64,000 nt of DNA from Thunnus maccoyii (lineage: Eukaryota > Chordata > Actinopteri > Scombriformes > Scombridae): the NCBI RefSeq assembly GCF_910596095.1, contig NC_056550.1:15532501-15596500 (forward strand), in the 5' to 3' direction. The notes under the pieces were generated by a model, which saw nothing but the letters and a program-made list of their open reading frames with translations, searched no databases and was not told the DNA's origin. Shown here piece after piece: positions 62,032-64,000 of this stretch. The translations under genes were made by a program, and so were the position numbers. Within the stretch, counting starts at the first letter, position 1. Each line of letters begins with the position of its first letter.

Positions 62032-64000
62032 CTGGACATAGACACACACATACAATAATAATGATGACTGGGAGAAAAGAAAGACTCTTTCAAAAATAAC
62101 CAAATTACACTGTGGCTCACTCAGAGCACAGAAGAATTGTTGAGAGATAAAATCAGTAACAACTTAATTTCAAACATGACCCAGTTCAAAGAGTGGATTC
62201 CTCCTATTGTACATGCTGAGAGTCACATGCGTCGTAATTTTATATTTGACACAGACACAAAAGCAGAAAGAGAACTGATCATTGTTTGTTTGGATGTTAT
62301 GAGCAAAACAAGTGAACTGAGTGACTAAGAATATGAAAACCATTGTTTCAGGTTGCGCAAGTTCTAATGTTTCACAACTGCATCTATGGCTCAATAATAC
62401 TGGTGCCACAAAAACATCAAATTAAGTTTTCTCCTGAGGGTGAAAACACAGTGAGGTGAACAAAGATTGAAAGAGGAAAAACAAAAGATTGAATTGTTAC
62501 AATCATAAAAGCAAACTGGCATTGTGCACAGCATACCTGTCCTTGTCATAGAGAGGCTTCAGTACTCCGTGTACTGAGCAGTCTGCTTGCTCTTTATTTA
62601 CCCTCTAGACCCCATAGCACCCAAGAGTGCCTGTCATTTTAAAATGATTTCCAGTGTATCAAAAAAAGGGAAAATAAAGTCATGAGCTTTTTTATTGTAT
62701 TGTAGATACTTTAAATTGTCATTGATGAAACAGAACCAGAAATATACATCATCATAATTTTTTTTGTGGGTTTCCACCCGGTTTCCTCTTGTAGACAAGA
62801 GAATGGCTTTGCTGACTAAGTGTCACTGATGCCGTAAGATTGTGTTGTGAGAGAGATCCTGACTCATCATGCATGGTGGAAAGCAACAAAGACATTTTTG
62901 AGGTCAAGTTTTTGGCCCAAAATCGCATAATCACCGTCAGTAAACAATGGGACCTACCTAGCTCTCACTGCCAAAGACGGACGCTGTAGACGGAGACGGA
63001 TGAGGCAGAGTGCCTCGTCGGTAGGGAGGACTGACCGGGTTGCGGCGACTTTTTCCCGTATGAATTCTTTTTTCCATATAAGTTTGGCGACTTTTGTTGA
63101 CTGTTCTTATAACACTGCTGTGTGGGTTGAAGTGTGGGATGTATTTTGAAAGCCGGGCATTATCCGGTGACGGACCTGTTTTGTTGTCAGACTCTGAATG
63201 TTGACTCGAGAAGCAGACGGAGAGAAATGTTGTGGATCACATTTGTTATAAAATTAACCTGAGGTTACTTTCTGTTCTTTAAGGTAGAGTCAGATGGATT
63301 TCTCATTGAATGTTTGGATTGTTTGGCATAGTTATATGTTGATTTCATATACACTTAAGTGAAAATAGGGTTTGATTATAAGCTATGATTTGTTGACACT
63401 AGGAAGCAGATGGAGGGAAATGCAGTGGATCACATTCTTGTTGTAAAATTGACCTAGAGTTATTTGATCTTCTTTTAGGATACATTGCATCTCTCATTGA
63501 ATATTTTGATTGTTTGGCATCATTACATTTATTAATTTCATATTATGTTCACCTCAGTAAAAATAAATAGGATGTTACTAAAGGCTATTATTGGCTGACT
63601 TTGAGATTTTACTTATTGTAACTGCGTGTACAGTTTGTAGTGACTTTTGCAGTTATGATAATAAAGTTTCTTCCAAAGAAAAAGTGTGAAGTTATATTGT
63701 TTGTATATTAAGTATGTTTCACACTGTAGAAACTGATCAGTGCCTCATCACATGAATGTCATCCTGAGGAGAGGTGGGGTTACGAGTGAGTGCAGGTTTA
63801 TAATGATAATTACTTGATGTTTCTGCTACACATGCCACATATTGGTACCACATTAAAGAGGAAGTTGTGTTTTTTTTCAAATGAAAACATCTCTTGATTG
63901 CAGTTTCTTTCTGTTTTTGAGATAGAGCTGTTTGGATTGAGTAGGAAAATGCTCGTGAGGGTTCTCAGTGAACTGCAGCAACATTTTAGAATTCTACTGT
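62032..64000. other. pam16 intron / flanking DNA with GC-rich block and tandem duplication
   Basis: No pam16 middle exon is found. A GC/CpG-richer block lies at about 62950-63180, with a minus-strand donor-like GAGCTAG/GTAGGT at its left side. An imperfect tandem duplication follows at 63210-63595. The rest is AT-rich. Confidence 0.55.
63210..63595. repeat. Imperfect two-copy tandem duplication, 193-bp unit
   Basis: GAAGCAGACGGAGAGAAATG at 63210 recurs as GAAGCAGATGGAGGGAAATG at 63403. GTGGATCACATT, CTCATTGAAT and GATTGTTTGGCAT then recur in the same order and spacing. The copies have diverged visibly, so the duplication is not recent. Confidence 0.8.

Noticed and set aside
62521..62580. Possible pam16 exon with a GTATGC donor on the minus strand
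   Set aside because: The predicted peptide does not resemble any part of Pam16.

Overview
The window is vertebrate nuclear DNA, almost certainly from a ray-finned, probably percomorph, fish. The genes are split into short GT-AG exons separated by long AT-rich introns. The encoded proteins are full vertebrate orthologues, and the spacer DNA carries microsatellites and short interspersed repeats of kinds I recall from percomorph genomes. There is no prokaryotic architecture: no operons, CRISPR arrays or rRNA. Four protein-coding genes are supported, in the order srl(-), tfap4(-), glis2(+), pam16(-). As I recall it, this is also the order and orientation on human 16p13.3, so the block looks like ancient conserved synteny.

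Layout. 1-12717 (-) is most of sarcalumenin (srl), from the signal-peptide exon to a GTPase-domain exon cut by the left edge. 12.8-16.0 kb is intergenic and holds TTAA-flanked short inverted-repeat elements. 16.1-26.0 kb (-) is the complete tfap4 gene, with seven coding exons and a roughly 3 kb 3' UTR. 26-31.6 kb is the head-to-head tfap4/glis2 spacer, containing CpG-rich stretches, a hAT-like non-autonomous element and the probable glis2 non-coding first exon. 31.6-50.9 kb is a very large glis2 intron full of simple repeats and fish interspersed repeats. 50.9-55.36 kb (+) holds the six glis2 coding exons. 55.4-61.9 kb is spacer with an inverted-repeat element and a decayed Tc1/mariner transposase. 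61.88-62.03 kb (-) is the terminal exon of pam16, whose other exons probably lie beyond the right edge.

The four genes do not form one pathway. srl encodes a Ca2+-binding, dynamin-like GTPase of the muscle sarcoplasmic reticulum. tfap4 encodes a bHLH-leucine zipper factor that binds CAGCTG E-boxes. glis2 encodes a Gli-similar five-zinc-finger factor, known in mammals for kidney and ciliary phenotypes. pam16 encodes a J-like subunit of the mitochondrial TIM23 import motor. I found no convincing undescribed system. The best leads are a perfect 16-bp hairpin in the tfap4 3' UTR, a pair of TTAA-flanked elements, a hAT-like element with a 7/8-matching target duplication just upstream of the glis2 promoter area, and the apparent absence of the long acidic srl exon. 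Exon coordinates were read by eye from splice signals and reading-frame continuity; no alignment program or database was run.
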